The notes: generated from the letters alone by a model not told the origin. A stretch of 64,000 nucleotides of DNA from Angiostrongylus vasorum (GCA_018806985.1 JADANN010000108.1:1860001-1924000); one strand, 5' to 3'. Counted from the stretch's first letter, positions 23,621 to 34,853 are shown. Program-made: numbers and translations.

Positions 23621-23887
23621 CTACGGACGGAGATGGGTAGCGTTAACATTGTGTTTAACTGAGAGCAAAGACCACAGCCACGGCCACACCCAGAAATGGA
23701 CGGAAAGTGCCGTCCGAGCAGCGGCCAAGAAGCATAGAGCAGCGATGACCCTTTGTTGGTCCTTCGATGTCGATACGATGATGTGTGAGGAAAACAACTG
23801 AGCAACAGCGCCCCAAAAAAGAAAGATCAGTTGTCCACCACTCGATCCGTCACACATGGAATTCCGTTCGTGAAGCATTGTTTCCAT
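23621..23887 (-). CDS. Candidate exon with two hydrophobic segments
   Basis: 88-codon open frame with an internal ATG, GC-rich compared with its flanks. It has two likely membrane segments (LIFLFWGAVAQLF and the stretch with VIAALCFLAAARTALSV) and a WVWPWLW cluster. This pattern suits an exon of a multi-pass membrane protein or transporter, but no splice sites were fixed and I do not recognise the family. Confidence 0.35.
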   Translation of the reverse strand: METMLHERNSMCDGSSGGQLIFLFWGAVAQLFSSHIIVSTSKDQQRVIAALCFLAAARTALSVHFWVWPWLWSLLSVKHNVNATHLRP

Positions 23888-24063
23888 AATAACATACTTA
23901 ATGCAGTGTCCTCAACCAGAACGCTATTTCACGATTGTTAGTGAGATGTTGAACGCTTTACTGGGGAATCTTCTTTTTAAATTACAGGACCGAGTATGTG
24001 AAGGCGAAATCATATACTCAGATTCACTTGCTTCTTCTTAATTAACCACGAATAAATTCAAAT

Positions 24064-24245
24064 GGAATCTAAATCGTATGAATTGAAAATGGCCATGGCT
24101 AATCTTTGAACCACAGCCGGGAGAAATTTGGCGCTAATGTGAGCTGAAGAAACTGGAAGCTAAGTCGTACAAATTGAAAATGGCTATGGTTAGTCCTTGA
24201 CCCAGAGCCGGGAACAACTCCACGCTAATGTGAGCTGAAGTAACA
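24064..24245. repeat. Tandem duplication, two 91 bp units
   Basis: Two adjacent diverged copies starting at 24064 and 24155. Shared landmarks: AATTGAAAATGGC, ATGG, AGCCGGGA and GCTAATGTGAGCTGAAG. The divergence shows that the duplication is old. Confidence 0.85.
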
Positions 24246-24705
24246 TAAATAATGCATGTATGGAGGTTTAACACAAAGTCCTTAAAAAAGTGATCAAACC
24301 TGTGAATATAAGGCTTTACTCAATCATTTAGAATGTCGCTATGTTGTTTAGATTTCGAAAACAAGAGTTGTTTCTTGCAGTTAGATTCAGTAGTTAAAAG
24401 AGTATAGGAGAAGTCGTTAAATCTTTATTGTTCATTACGACGTGGTGTGTGGGCAGAATGAGCCGGCATGGATGGGATAGCAAGGCGAAAAGAAATAAGC
24501 TAGAAGACGGAAGAGGGTATTGGTCTTAACTATGAATTGAGCAAGAGTTGTGAACTAGATTTACAAATGCTACTTTATTTCTGAACAATAAACAGGATAG
24601 GTATCGGAGGAAAAGAGTGACATTCTTTACTTTCCGACCCTAGAGTGAGTAGTGGTTGCAGTGACCAGTAATCACGTAGCAGTTGCCACCCAACTTTTAT
24701 TGAGG

Positions 24706-24960
24706 TCAACCTTGACAGCTATGAACACCAACGTTACCTGTCACAGATTTTGATGTTCTTTTCGGCTTCTCTATATTCTTTTCAAAGGCATTTGCCCAGG
24801 AAACAACGATATTCGCTTTTTTTGTTAGTTTGTCCACACTACATGTGGGTAGGTTCCCCCACCTGTCCATTACTATGCTTTTGCCTGCAGATTTCAATCT
24901 ACATGATCCATTCGCTCCTCTAGCTTCTCCCACTAGAGCTCTAAGCTTTTGAACTGGCAT
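24706..24960 (-). CDS. Unassigned open frame, 84 codons
   Basis: Lysine-rich frame starting MPVQKLRALVGEARG and ending with GNVGVHSCQG. There is no clear hydrophobic segment, motif or splice context. It could be an exon or a repeat-derived frame. Confidence 0.2.
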   Translation of the reverse strand: MPVQKLRALVGEARGANGSCRLKSAGKSIVMDRWGNLPTCSVDKLTKKANIVVSWANAFEKNIEKPKRTSKSVTGNVGVHSCQG

Positions 24961-25049
24961 CTTCTTGTCTTCTGCATTTGTTCCAAAAGTGGACTATTCG
25001 GCCGTCAATATCTTCCGCTTCTTTTCCATGAGAAGATTGCTCTACATTC

Positions 25050-25265
25050 ACAGTGATACTGAGATATGGACAAATCTCGGAACTCGCTTTCAGGGAGTTC
25101 ACGTGTTACCGACTGCACCACTGATGGCCTTGCCTTGCTGTTCTATGAGGCAGTTTTTGCCCTAGCGGTGCTCTCAGCAATCGTCCGTCAATGGGAGTCA
25201 TCAGGGGAGAACATATCGGCATTCAATCCAGTTAAGCTGAAGCTGCAGTCGAAATCACGGTGTTC
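25050..25265 (-). repeat. Family C copy
   Basis: Reverse copy. On its own strand it has GGTGGTGCAGTCGGTAACAC (tRNA-like A-box region), then the CAGTATCAC end. The other side keeps the GTCAATGGGA and CCAGTTAAGCTGAAGCTG landmarks. Confidence 0.78.
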
Positions 25266-25752
25266 AACCTTTATGGAACATTAAACATGCATTTAGATAG
25301 TTCTGTAAATATGCTTGAAGTATCCCTTCTTTTCCATATGGGGCACTTTTCCCATGTATAGAAAGGCTTCACATCTTGTAATGAACATTGCTGCTATCCT
25401 GTTTTATGCTACCATTTCCTTGGGTTCCTTCTTTCAAAAGTTTTGCAACGTTTAAAGGAAAACTCAAGTGAAGGCCGTAGTATTGCCTTTGAATATGCAA
25501 ATATGCACTGCAGTGGTAACTACGGAAATTCGATACGCTTAAACCATGAAAAGGAGACCGACCTCGACGCTAAAACTGCAGTTCCCTTATCCATCCACGA
25601 AACTTATTTTCTCAGCTTTTGAGAGCAACAGCTAGCTCTTCAAGGCTGGCGGATTTTTCCCTCGTATAAGTTCCGACGGGCCGTTGGTGACGAAAGCCTC
25701 TGACTTCGGCTCCGTCTGGTCACTTTACGATTCGCATAGCCCTCGGCAATAG

Positions 25753-25886
<134 letters not shown>

Positions 25887-26251
25887 GCGGTTTTCGAGAC
25901 TCAACATTTGACCTTGCCACTCGATCGTATGGGTAATGAAAAATTGGAAGTCAACGTGGGAACATCAACCAAAGTGAACATTCCATGGAAATACTAGTTA
26001 TGGAGTGATTGTGCAACATTGCTACTTGTGCAGAAGAAGTACTTAAAAGAGGCGTAACAAAATCGGAAATACTTCTGATAACTATACCGTCACTGCTTGA
26101 CAAGAACGTTAACAGCTTCTCGTATTTTCTTCTTAAAGGTCTTGCACAAGACCCTTAAAGCTTAGAAAATATGAGGAACATGCATCTACAAAAAACGAAG
26201 CGAAGGACATAACTTTCATGTCGATGAAGAACTAGTGGTTAGGTAAATATT

Positions 26252-26530
26252 CTAACGTCCAGCATTTAGTCCGCCTGTCTCGGAGACGTTTTCCTGAGCC
26301 AGAATCGTACTAAACAATTCGGATAGTAGTTGTTCCGGCGAGTGTAGCTGGTAAGGGTCCGTCTTGGGACTGTAACTTTCTAAATCGCTGACTGAATTCT
26401 TCATTCTTGAGCGTACTATTCTGATACGCTGATTGATGAGATGATTGTGTTCTCAGTGGAACGATTCAGTTTTTTTTACTCTCCAAAAAGAAATTGGTCA
26501 CTTGAGGGCAACGCCACGGTATTCCGACAT
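26252..26530 (-). CDS. Small two-exon candidate gene, 48 codons
   Basis: Exon 1 (26502-26530) starts ATG TCG GAA and ends ...CTC AA/gtgacc. Exon 2 (26252-26369) follows acceptor GTTACAG and ends TAG. The phases join (2 then 1), giving MSEYRGVALNPKTDPYQ..., then a helical part (QLLSELFSTILAQE) and the end ...GGLNAGR. Exon 2 has exon-like composition and is the stronger half; it could instead be the last exon of a longer gene with its 5' part at higher coordinates. Family not recognised. Confidence 0.4.
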
Positions 26531-26539
26531 CGCGAATCG

Positions 26540-28510
26540 ATTCTCAAAGGGTCAAGGTAGGGTCGATGTGCTTTTCAGTTCTCAAACTTAACAGTCTTCG
26601 TTAGTTAAATTTTCAATCTATTCATAACGCACTCTCGTTCATTGTTATTCTCCTGTTTTGAGAATTTAGCACTGCTCCGATTGTGTACGAGCTTGCAACA
26701 ATTCCATAGATTTAGCACTTTTCTTTCTCGCCACTTTCATCCTAGAATCATGAAAATGAGGCAAGTCCTAAGAACTTAATTTTGAAGATTGAGGCAAGGC
26801 AGACATAAATAAAACCCTACTCTTGTGCAGAACTCCATAGTGGCCTAGGAATTTGAAGAGAGAGGTGGTGAAAGTAACAAAGTACTAGTGATGCCAGTTC
26901 TATTAAGCGAGCCTGAGATTGCGCCAAACTTTTTAATTTAGGAAAGCGGTGACGAAACCAATAATAAAGATGACTGAGAGAGAACGAAATCAAGTCTGCT
27001 AATGTGAATGCCTGCCCAGCACATCTCACATCTTCCTTTAGTAACGAACCTTGGAAAAACAGAGCAGCTACTAGGTTGAAGAGAAGTTAAAAGTATGTAT
27101 ACATATGTATAAATTTGTTGGTGGGTCTTGTGTCGTAGTGCAATGGACGCTAGCATTTATGTACATGTGCTCGAAAGGCCATGACTATTTACCGAAAGTG
27201 CATCGGATGTCGGAAATGGAGTGCCGCAATCGGTCGGAATGCTATCGAAAGTCCAATTGCTTCCAAGTCCATCCGTTCAGAGCTCAGCCTTGCAATGGGA
27301 AAGCTCGAAATCTACGTGGGATTTTTTATGGTTAGTGAGATAAGAACTAGAAATCGTGTCGGATGACAAATAGTTGAATTGGCATTGGAGAACGGAGGTG
27401 ATCCAGATGGTTAAATGAGGTCTTAAGAGCTCAAAGGTTCTTGAGATCAGAGTTCTCCTGTGAGATCTTGAGAAGTGCATTAGATTTATCCAAGAACAAA
27501 GTCTTTTGTAAAGAATAAGGAAATCAGTGAATTAGGGTGCAGCGTGGTAACAATAGTAAGCACATCCTGGCTCTTGCCAACAACACCAACACCACACCAA
27601 TCAATCATGTTCACATCATTACAAAACTCTCCACAGCAGATGTTTTCCCATCGATTAGAAAGAATCGAAAGCGCTGTGTAGTTCGTGGTAAATATGCTTA
27701 TGTCACTGTCGTGTAAATTAGCAGAGCTGATCGCGTAGAATATTTGAAGAACGACTTATACTGTGTGCCAAGTAGTTTCTTTGAGGAAAAGTGGACTTCT
27801 ACTGTTATTAGCTGGATTCGCCAATCATTCATCCTGAGCTTTTTTAGAGCCTTTAGAGTTGCTGGCGAGAGCCATACAACCAGCAGGACGATGTTGAAGC
27901 AGAAATCTGGTGTGGAATTCAGCGTACGTCAAGAAGCAGAAACGCTTTCCCGTCGTCCAGAAAGTGACTTCCTCTCAATTTCGAATTCAAATCTCAAACT
28001 CAAATTGATGACGAACTGGACCGAAATTGAAGGCGATCTCAGAGGGATGCTAAGATCTTGGTGATCTTGATATCTTGGATGATCGAAGAAAACCGATCGT
28101 GCAAGATGAAGAAGAAAAAGTGAGGCAAATATTCTACACGGACAGCTTGTCTTCGTATTTTTTAAAAGCTAAGACGTTAAAAAACTACGTGATTGACAGC
28201 GTTATATGCTAAATATTCCACAAAAAACCCAATTCATAGACTGTTCGGTAAGAAGAGTGGGGGCCAAATGCGATCAGTGAATATTTCACATTTGCACCAC
28301 AATTATGAAGTGATGACAAAGTGGACTGAAAGTGAAAGTTTGCGGCAAAAATTTGTCACGAATGTCCAGTACTCGGGCACAGATGCGAATGCGGTCGCAT
28401 CTCCCACTCCAGTTTTTCGCTCCGCCATCCTTAGAGAGTCGCTTTTTTCACCACTCGCTCGACGTACACTCATATACAACGAAGATGTGACTGCGCTTTG
28501 CTACTAGATT
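26540..28510. other. No gene assigned; several overlapping open frames
   Basis: 27105-27335 (+) has three overlapping open frames, one Cys-rich (MECRNRSECYRK) with a possible donor after TATG. 27744-28064 and 28193-28507 (+) are also open for about 100 codons. None has a recognisable motif or paired splice sites, so I leave them uncalled. Confidence 0.35.
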
Positions 28511-28519
28511 TCTTATAAA

Positions 28520-28805
28520 ACACTTCCAAATGCAACCACCACGATGCTGAGATATTTGCATAATGGATTCCAGGACCTATTCGAACCCATGATTACCCGT
28601 TCCGGAAGCTCACATCTTGCTTATTGCACCACTGAGGCCCATGCTTTGCCTTCCTTTCAGTCAGTTTTCCTTCGCCCTAAAGGTGTAATCAGCAATCACC
28701 TGTCAACAGGAATGCAAGACCGTCAGAGTTTGGCAAATATCTCAGTGTCATAAGGGTTAAATTTCACATAATACCCTATCGTGAAAAAAATAATGGGCAG
28801 TAGGT
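28520..28805. repeat. Family C head-to-head pair
   Basis: A reverse unit (28520-28712) meets a forward unit (28712-28805) at the CACCTGTCAACAGG point. The reverse unit holds a tRNA-like centre with the complement of TTCGAA; the forward one ends AATAATGGGCAGTAGG. Confidence 0.78.
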
Positions 28806-28896
28806 GAAGACTTGTGGTACTTCGAAATGCTTCAGAAAGTCACAGAAATCCTTCCAGTACATAGTTTGGTTATACTACAAGTGATCCTCCGCTGCA

Positions 28897-29280
28897 TGGG
28901 GGTGGATCGCACAGTGGTAGTGATACGCGTCATCACGAGCATGGTGCTAATTCGACTCCGCTCCAGAGCAGCCATGCCTCTCATCCCTCCGGGGTCGGGA
29001 TATTGGTATTGGACTTGTCTGGGAAAAACTCACTCTCTGCAATCCAATTAGGAACGCTGCAGCCCGGCTATCACAGGACTCCAGGGAGAACTGCTCGGTC
29101 AGCATTCTACGACATTCGAGATGAAATGAAAAATCCTTAAGCAACAACCGAAGAAACTTGCAAAGTTGGAAGAACTTCGTGGATAATGGATGCGAGGAAA
29201 CGAATTGAATGTGGGAAGTGCTGGAATCGGCACAGAAGACGTGAAGACGGATCAAGCAAAACAAATTTTTAAAAAAATGG
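28897..29280 (+). mobile_element. Family D tRNA-headed SINE
   Basis: Head GGGTGGATCGCACAGTGGTA (A box one mismatch) and TTCGACTCC (B-box core at 28951-28959). Then comes a core almost identical to that of family A: ATCCCTCCGGGGTCGG...TTGG...GACTTGTCTGGGA (28983-29024). A family-specific body follows (CACTCTCTGCAATCCAA, GAACTGCTCGG, GTGAAGACGGATCAAGCA) and an A-rich end. Three copies are present in the window. Confidence 0.8.
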
Positions 29281-29369
29281 ATCTATTGCCCCACAATGGC
29301 TGTGCGCTATTCCTGCGGGTTGATTGTGATGAGCGCATAAATGCCCAGCCAACACGAGGTTGGTATAAA

Positions 29370-29510
29370 ACTTTAATTTCACTAACGTTTCTACGCCTTC
29401 GCGCGGCAACTATCTCCCACATCGCGTCAACGACCAGCTGTGATCCGTCGACTCGTATCCATGTGGCTCTTAAAAGTGTGAGCACGCCGGAACGTTAGCC
29501 GAGTAAAAGT
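29370..29510 (+). repeat. Family E-like tail
   Basis: ATCCGTCGACTCGTATCC...CGGAACGTTAGCCGAGTAAAAG matches the family E end. The first part resembles a reversed E end (AACTTTAATTTCACTAACGT), which suggests a rearranged copy. Confidence 0.5.
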
Positions 29511-29693
29511 TCTCTGCGTGTCAGTTCAACCAATAGAAAATTATTGAATGATGATTGTTCATTTCCTAGTAAGGTATCCCAAGCTGGAGAGTTTTTTCGT
29601 GTTTCTCAAGTAGGTGAAGGCCATTGAGCAAGTCTACTGCGGCGAAGAGCACAAATGTAGACATTGGTGGTACCTACTATGGTTAAAGTATTA

Positions 29694-29850
29694 AAGGAGA
29701 AAGCGTCCAGCTTTGACCAATCCTTAGAAATGCGTCATTCTAGTCGCCTTCTTCAAAGATAGTAGAGGAAGCTGAATGCATGTTTCACCTGCACAATGTT
29801 TGCTGTCACCTAACGATGTATCAAGTCAGTATCCTTCTCGATCATTAAGC
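29694..29850 (-). repeat. Diverged 3' half of a family A SINE
   Basis: Reverse fragment: CCAGCTTTGACCAATCC, ATGCGTCATT, GCTGAATGCATG, TAACGATGTATCAAGTCAGTATCCTTC. The core and head are missing. Confidence 0.65.
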
Positions 29851-29857
29851 AAAAACG

Positions 29858-30060
29858 AGGCCGATAAAAAGATCAATTCTGCTAACGTTTCGATGATTTC
29901 ACGTTCTACAGCGCCGGTTTGATCGCAGTCAATGGCAATCTCGTCCTCGTGATGTGGATGTTCGCTGTCGCATCGCATCGAAGTCAGTGAAGTGGAGTAC
30001 CCATCGAATGGGGGGAATTGACTCGAAGGCTGCGGCCTCTTTTACAGGACCGATGTTGAA
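29858..30060 (-). repeat. Family E copy, reversed
   Basis: Begins GATAAAAAGATCAATTCTGCTAACGTTTCGATG (complement of the E end) and continues with GTCGCATCGCATCGAAGTC. It matches the inner part of the 54.6 kb copy. Confidence 0.55.
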
Positions 30061-30206
30061 CAACTGCGCCAATTCAGTATGATCTGCCTTTTTTTGACGG
30101 CAACGCCAAAACATTAGGCCAATGTTTTTTTTTCTATACCAGAGAAGTATTGCATTAATTTTGAGAGAAAAAAGGACTTAGTTTGCTCAAGGCGAGGGAT
30201 AAACAG

Positions 30207-30258
30207 TAGACAACGTCTGTATTGTACGGCACCACTACCCACCGCGCTACGCATTCCA
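30207..30258 (-). repeat. Family A head fragment
   Basis: Only GTATTGTACGGCACCACTACCCACCGCGCTACGC is left, the complement of the SINE head. Confidence 0.55.
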
Positions 30259-30568
30259 TGAAGAAGTTTGTAGGTAACAAACGAGATTACACGTGTTAAA
30301 GATTTTATGTGAACTGCTGAACTTTAAACCAGGATGAGTTCCGGAATGGAATGTTATTGTTATGAGCAAAGAACATCTCAACAGTAGGGAAGCCAGAAAA
30401 AGTACCGCGCCGCCGCTGTTATTCTTAAATAGAACAACTGCATTTTCAATTTGTCGTTCCATTTTTACTAGTTTACCGAAATGTTAAAACTTACTACCCA
30501 GTATCTCGAGAACATTACGTCGGAGTCTCTTGATGTGGAGATGGAGAACGAGGAGACGAATGTAGTAG

Positions 30569-30634
30569 GGGCGCGAGGATCGATCCCACGTGTGTGTCGC
30601 AGTGGCGCATCCAGCCATTGCGCCACACGCGCCC
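30569..30634 (-). repeat. Solitary tRNA-like unit of family A
   Basis: A 66-base tRNA-like unit on the - strand with no SINE body. Its 5' GGGCGCG (30628-30634) can pair with its 3' CGCGCCC (30569-30575) as a 7 bp acceptor stem. The A box TGGCGCAATGG (30615-30625) and B box GATCGATCC (30577-30585) are both intact. The T arm is poor, so it is probably not a working tRNA. It may be a 3'-truncated SINE head or a relic of the founding tRNA pseudogene. Confidence 0.7.
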
Positions 30635-30649
30635 TATTGTCTACGATGT

Positions 30650-32130
30650 TGCAGAAAATGATGGGACAAGTACGGGTCCGCAGAGATCCATAGAGGGCTG
30701 GATCGTATTTGTTACAAATATGCACCAAGAAGGTGAAAACTTAGTTTAGGAGTTAACAGTTCAGAGCGAAAATTGTGCAACCGACTATATTGAAGTGGTG
30801 CCCCAGCAATACTTGAGGAAATAGATGATCATTTCCCAATTTTTTCTTTCTTTTCAAATTTAGACCCATTAGTTTTTTGAGACAAAGATTTGTTTGTTCT
30901 CGGGTATATTTTTGCACTTTTACATTTTTCACGTTTTTCCATGTTTATCACGCCCTACTTTCGCCCTATACTTTTTTTCATTTGTCTACCATTCAGGTCA
31001 GTGGATAAAAATTGAAAGCGAAGAAAAGCTAGCGCTTTCTTCTGAATGAATTCAAAAAAAGGGACGGTTCGTGGTTATGAAGAAATCTTCTTTTTGCAAT
31101 AAAACACTTCCCTGCTTGGTCGCATTGTGTCGCTTCGCCGCAAATGCCTTTCCGATGGCAGTCGACAGTGGTTGGAGGGATAAATGAATAAACACCGGAA
31201 CACTTTTCAAAGCCAACTACACACCAAAAAACTTAGAATGAGCAGTTGGTGTGGTAGAGATCAGATCGCATGACGTTGAGAATTCTGGGAAAAGCATCAC
31301 AACAGAGAATTATCGCCATGAAATCTACAGAATGAGTTGAATAATGGTGACGCTCAAGACTGAAAACGTTGTTGACCACTGGGCAGCAACGAATTCTGCT
31401 ACGCGACAAACACGCGGCTTCACCTGGTAGTACAACCAGCACGGAAAAACACAGCACTGTAAGCAGATCGATGACATCCAACAAAAAAGTGCTGTATGTG
31501 CATCCAGAAATGGTCAACGGAAAGTGTCCAGTTCTGTCGAGTACGAAAGACGCTCGAGCACTATTGCAGATCTAACTCTTCAGAAGCTGAATGAGGTGAG
31601 CTACGAAGTTAGTCTCTCCCAAGGCATCCAATGAACCTCTTTCCCGTTGACTACCACTTTTTTTGTGAATCTGGCCAAGTTCATACTATGAACAATCTTC
31701 GGCAGTTGTTTTGGAAATATGTGGATTGAAGAAGTCTAGACCCTTGTCGAAGTGGAACAAACCAATTTGCATGTCTTTGGCAAAATCTGTGCGTTCCATG
31801 GTTTTTTATTCGGGCTAAAAAGGGTTTAGTCTGCGTTTCCATATGCTGATTTGCAGGTGAAGGTTGGAAACGAGGTTATTTTAAGACAATTAAACTTACA
31901 CGTGCAGTTTTCATATAAAACTGACTCTTGTTACATGTTATTTGTTACCAAGTGATTGTTTAATCCGCCGGGGCCGACAGGTATTAATCTTCATTGATCA
32001 CCTATTGCATTTTGAACACGAGCTAAACCTTGGCAAGCCTTCAACTTTTTTCCAAAACGATAGCAAGCTCGGTGTTAATGCTAGTTCACGGATTCCGTTT
32101 TCCTTATATCTAAAGTTGTATAGTTGCAAA
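30650..32130. other. No gene recognised
   Basis: AT-rich. Frames at 31233-31575 on both strands overlap and have no motif or splice support. Confidence 0.4.
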
Positions 32131-32136
32131 CAAGAA

Positions 32137-32282
32137 CACATGTAGTATAATGGTTGAGCGATTCCCTGCAATACGCACAGGATCGTTCGGTCGTTCGATC
32201 CTGCTCCACGGTCCAGTAAAATTTCCTACTTTTCTCTGGGATTTGCACTTTGGTATCAGACTTGTCTGGAAAGAGCTTCCTC
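32137..32282 (+). repeat. Diverged family A SINE, 5' half
   Basis: Head TGTAGTATAATGGTTGAGCG (A box TAGTATAATGG fits the consensus) and GTTCGATCCTGC (B box GTTCGATCC fits the consensus), then the core TTTGGTATCAGACTTGTCTGG. The body after the core is absent. Confidence 0.72.
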
Positions 32283-32410
32283 GCATTTGATAAGGCTGGT
32301 GGTTTTCTCTAAGTGGCGAGTAGGGAGCGCCCTAACACCGCATTCTCAGGATCCTATTATTACTATTCGTTATCATTATTATACAGTAATTTTGTTAATT
32401 ACTATTTTTA

Positions 32411-32698
32411 TCGTGGTGTGGCACGGTGGTTGGAGAGCGCCACTGCGATACACACCTGGAGTTGATGCCCGCGCCCATGGCCCACCAAGCCTTCCATCCC
32501 TCCGGGGTGGGCAAATTGATACAGACCTGTCTGGGAAGATAGCAACACTGGCTCGATACATCGGTAGGGCACTGCGAGTCATTGTAAGAGCCAGATATGC
32601 ATTCAGTCTCACCTCCAACGATACTTAGTGAAGTCGGATGCATGGCGCATCCTTCACGGATTGATCGACGCCGAGAGCTTTATCCTTTTATCCTTTAT
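32411..32698 (+). mobile_element. Family A tRNA-derived SINE
   Basis: Forward near full-length copy: GTGTGGCACGGTGGTTGGAG, a degraded B box (TGGAGTTGATGCC), intact core, and end GAGCTTTATCCTTTTATCC. The flanks contain similar ATTACT..TTTTAT stretches, a possible imperfect target duplication. It lies about 130 bases after another head. Confidence 0.85.
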
Positions 32699-32859
32699 TA
32701 CTTTTATCCACTATCATTTGGTTTCATTTACTATTATTAGCTATTACGTACTTACTATAATCATTAATTAGATTTTATACAGCTCGATAATACATATTGT
32801 GCGAATTCCAAAATTTCCTACATTGGATTCGTTTTTCTCTCATCTGTCACCCACGAAGG

Positions 32860-33370
32860 TCTTCGGACTTTGCGCCTGAGCTCGGCTGCTGCTTGGGGAT
32901 TTTGATATCCTTTGTGGACGCCATTAAGTCCTGCTCAAATCTATTCTCCCTAGATTCCTAAGATAGGCTTGTTAAAGCGTTCCAGATCCTCATCATAGAG
33001 TTCGATAAGTCAGTGCTTTGTTCTTGAGAGGACATGAGGCTGTTAACTATAAGATTTATTCAATGCCGGCTGATGTTTCTGCTATTCTAGTGCCAACTTA
33101 TCCGCCCTGAGGGCATGAGGGGATTTGGCAGTTCCGGGGCGAGGTCGACCCATTAATAAAGAAGACCAAAAATCATCAGACAACAACCGTGCCAATATGC
33201 AACATCCGAAGACTTCCGCGCAAGATGGATAAGAGGAAGTGGGTCGACCGGAAGGAATGGTGGGATCCACACAATGTATGATGCTGGGTCGTACAAAAAT
33301 GTATTGCAAGGATGTTATACATAACACAGTGTAGAGATTGCTATTCAGGGAAACAAGATCAAAGTTCATC
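32860..33370. other. GC-rich unassigned stretch
   Basis: A 95-codon - strand frame (33082-33369) runs through GCCCTGAGGGCATGAGGG and neighbouring GC-rich sequence. The composition looks like a repeat or a decayed retroelement, not an exon. No second copy is visible here. Confidence 0.3.
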
Positions 33371-33549
33371 CTCGAACAAGCTCAAATAAATTTTATTCAT
33401 CTTTAATGTTGGTGGATAAAGGGAGATTTGTCGCCCACAAAAGGAAAGACTTAGCCGTTCATTGGGAACTCATCACCATTCTTAAATATTCACTGTTCGA
33501 CTTCTCACTTCTGTAAGATGTTCACCATTAGTAAGAACGATATATAGCC

Positions 33550-33619
33550 GATAGAGAAGAACAACTACGCATGAAGTCGAAATTGATAGAGAAGAACAAC
33601 TCCGCATGAAGTCGAAATT
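33550..33619. repeat. Tandem duplication, two 35 bp units
   Basis: GATAGAGAAGAACAACT.CGC, then ATGAAGTCGAAATT, is present twice in a row with one mismatch, so the duplication is recent. Confidence 0.95.
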
Positions 33620-33821
33620 ACTTGTTGTAGTGAAATGAAGGAATCAATTCTTTCATTGTTTGAAGATTTGAGCTTCTGTTTTTTTAGCATTGACAATTCC
33701 ACAAAAAATTTGGCCTGCCAGCTTAGCTTGAAATAAATGACGTATATAACTCATTTCGTCACCAATCCGTTAAAGAGCAAGATACGCATTCCTCAGAATT
33801 CGAAATTATATCAAGATGACG

Positions 33822-34106
33822 AGGGGCGCGTGTGGCGCAGTACTAAGATGCGCCTTGCAATACTCATAGGATCTATCACCGCGCCCGTGGCCCACCAAGC
33901 CTTCCATCCCTCCGGGGTCGGGAAATTGGTACCAGACTTGTCTGGGAGGATAGCAGCACTGGCTCGATACATCGGTAGGCTACCGCGAGTCATTGCAAAG
34001 GCCAGATATGCATTCAATCAGCTCCAAACGATGCTTAATGAAGTCGAATGCATGGCGCATCCCTCAGGGATTGATCAACGCCGAGAGATTTATACTTTCT
34101 ATACCT
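33822..34106 (+). mobile_element. Family A tRNA-derived SINE
   Basis: Forward copy whose head keeps a perfect 7 bp acceptor stem: GGGCGCG (33824-33830) against CGCGCCC (33880-33886). The A box is damaged (TGGCGCAGTAC) and the B box is GGATCTATC. The core at 33905-33948 is the clearest in the window. The end is GAGATTTATACTTTC, so the terminal T run is lost. Confidence 0.9.
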
Positions 34107-34297
34107 GCTAGAAATGCATAGTTACTAGTTTTTGGTTAGTTATTATTACAAAAGATGCGCTTTGGTCAAAGCTTTTATCACTTTGTTGACCACTGCACTT
34201 AATTTATGCAAGATTTTCTTTACATTTTCCAAATTTTCCAAACCGGCCGTCGTTTAGTCTCGCATCACTAGTCAATACCTTTTCGGATTATTGAACT

Positions 34298-34355
34298 AAC
34301 AAAAGCTCGATAAAACGATTTATTCGCCTAATGTTTCGACATCTTCGTAGTCCTT
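34298..34355 (-). repeat. Family E end, reversed
   Basis: GATTTATTCGCCTAATGTTTCGACATCTTCG is the complement of the family E terminus with its AATAAA. Confidence 0.65.
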
Positions 34356-34372
34356 AGAGTACCGTCTACTCT

Positions 34373-34625
34373 AGAGGTGCTATGACCAATCACCCGTCAA
34401 TGGGACTGATCTCGGGAACACAAATCAACACAGTTAAGCTGTGGTTGCAGTCGAAACTGGGTGAGAGAAAAGGAGAGCAAGCGCCTTGGTGGTGCAGTTG
34501 GTAACACGTGAACCGCTGAAAAAGACAATCGCGGATTCGAATCTGGCCTGGGGTCTGAGTTTTGCAAATGTCTCAGCATCATCGTGGTTGTATTTCACAT
34601 TATACCCTGTTACGAAAAAAAATAA
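34373..34625. repeat. Family C head-to-head pair
   Basis: Reverse unit 34373-34455 (CACCCGTCAATGGGACTGAT, CAGTTAAGCTGTGG) joined to forward unit 34455-34625. The forward unit has the best tRNA-like centre of this family: TGGTGCAGTTGG (34490-34501) and TTCGAATC (34536-34543). It ends in ATTATACCCTGTTACGAAA. Confidence 0.8.
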
Positions 34626-34853
34626 CAAAGAGAATTTTCAAATGGCTTACTTTGAGAAGTAGGTTGAATCACACAATCATGGTATCTGCTAAATTGGATA
34701 CTGATTGCAAAGTATTGGAAAACTGTAGAAATACCGGCACTTACAACACTTTTTGGACTGATAAATAATTGCAAAGTCTAACATGTTGAACTGTTACCCA
34801 ATGAACCACCGCAGCCCTTGCTTTGCATTTCTGCGAGCCACTTCTTTATCCTA

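Noticed and set aside
27105..27335. Cys-rich secreted-peptide-like frame
   Set aside because: Three overlapping frames are open, there is no signal peptide and no certain splice pair.
32379..32643. Overlapping frames on both strands
   Set aside because: Translation of a SINE A copy.
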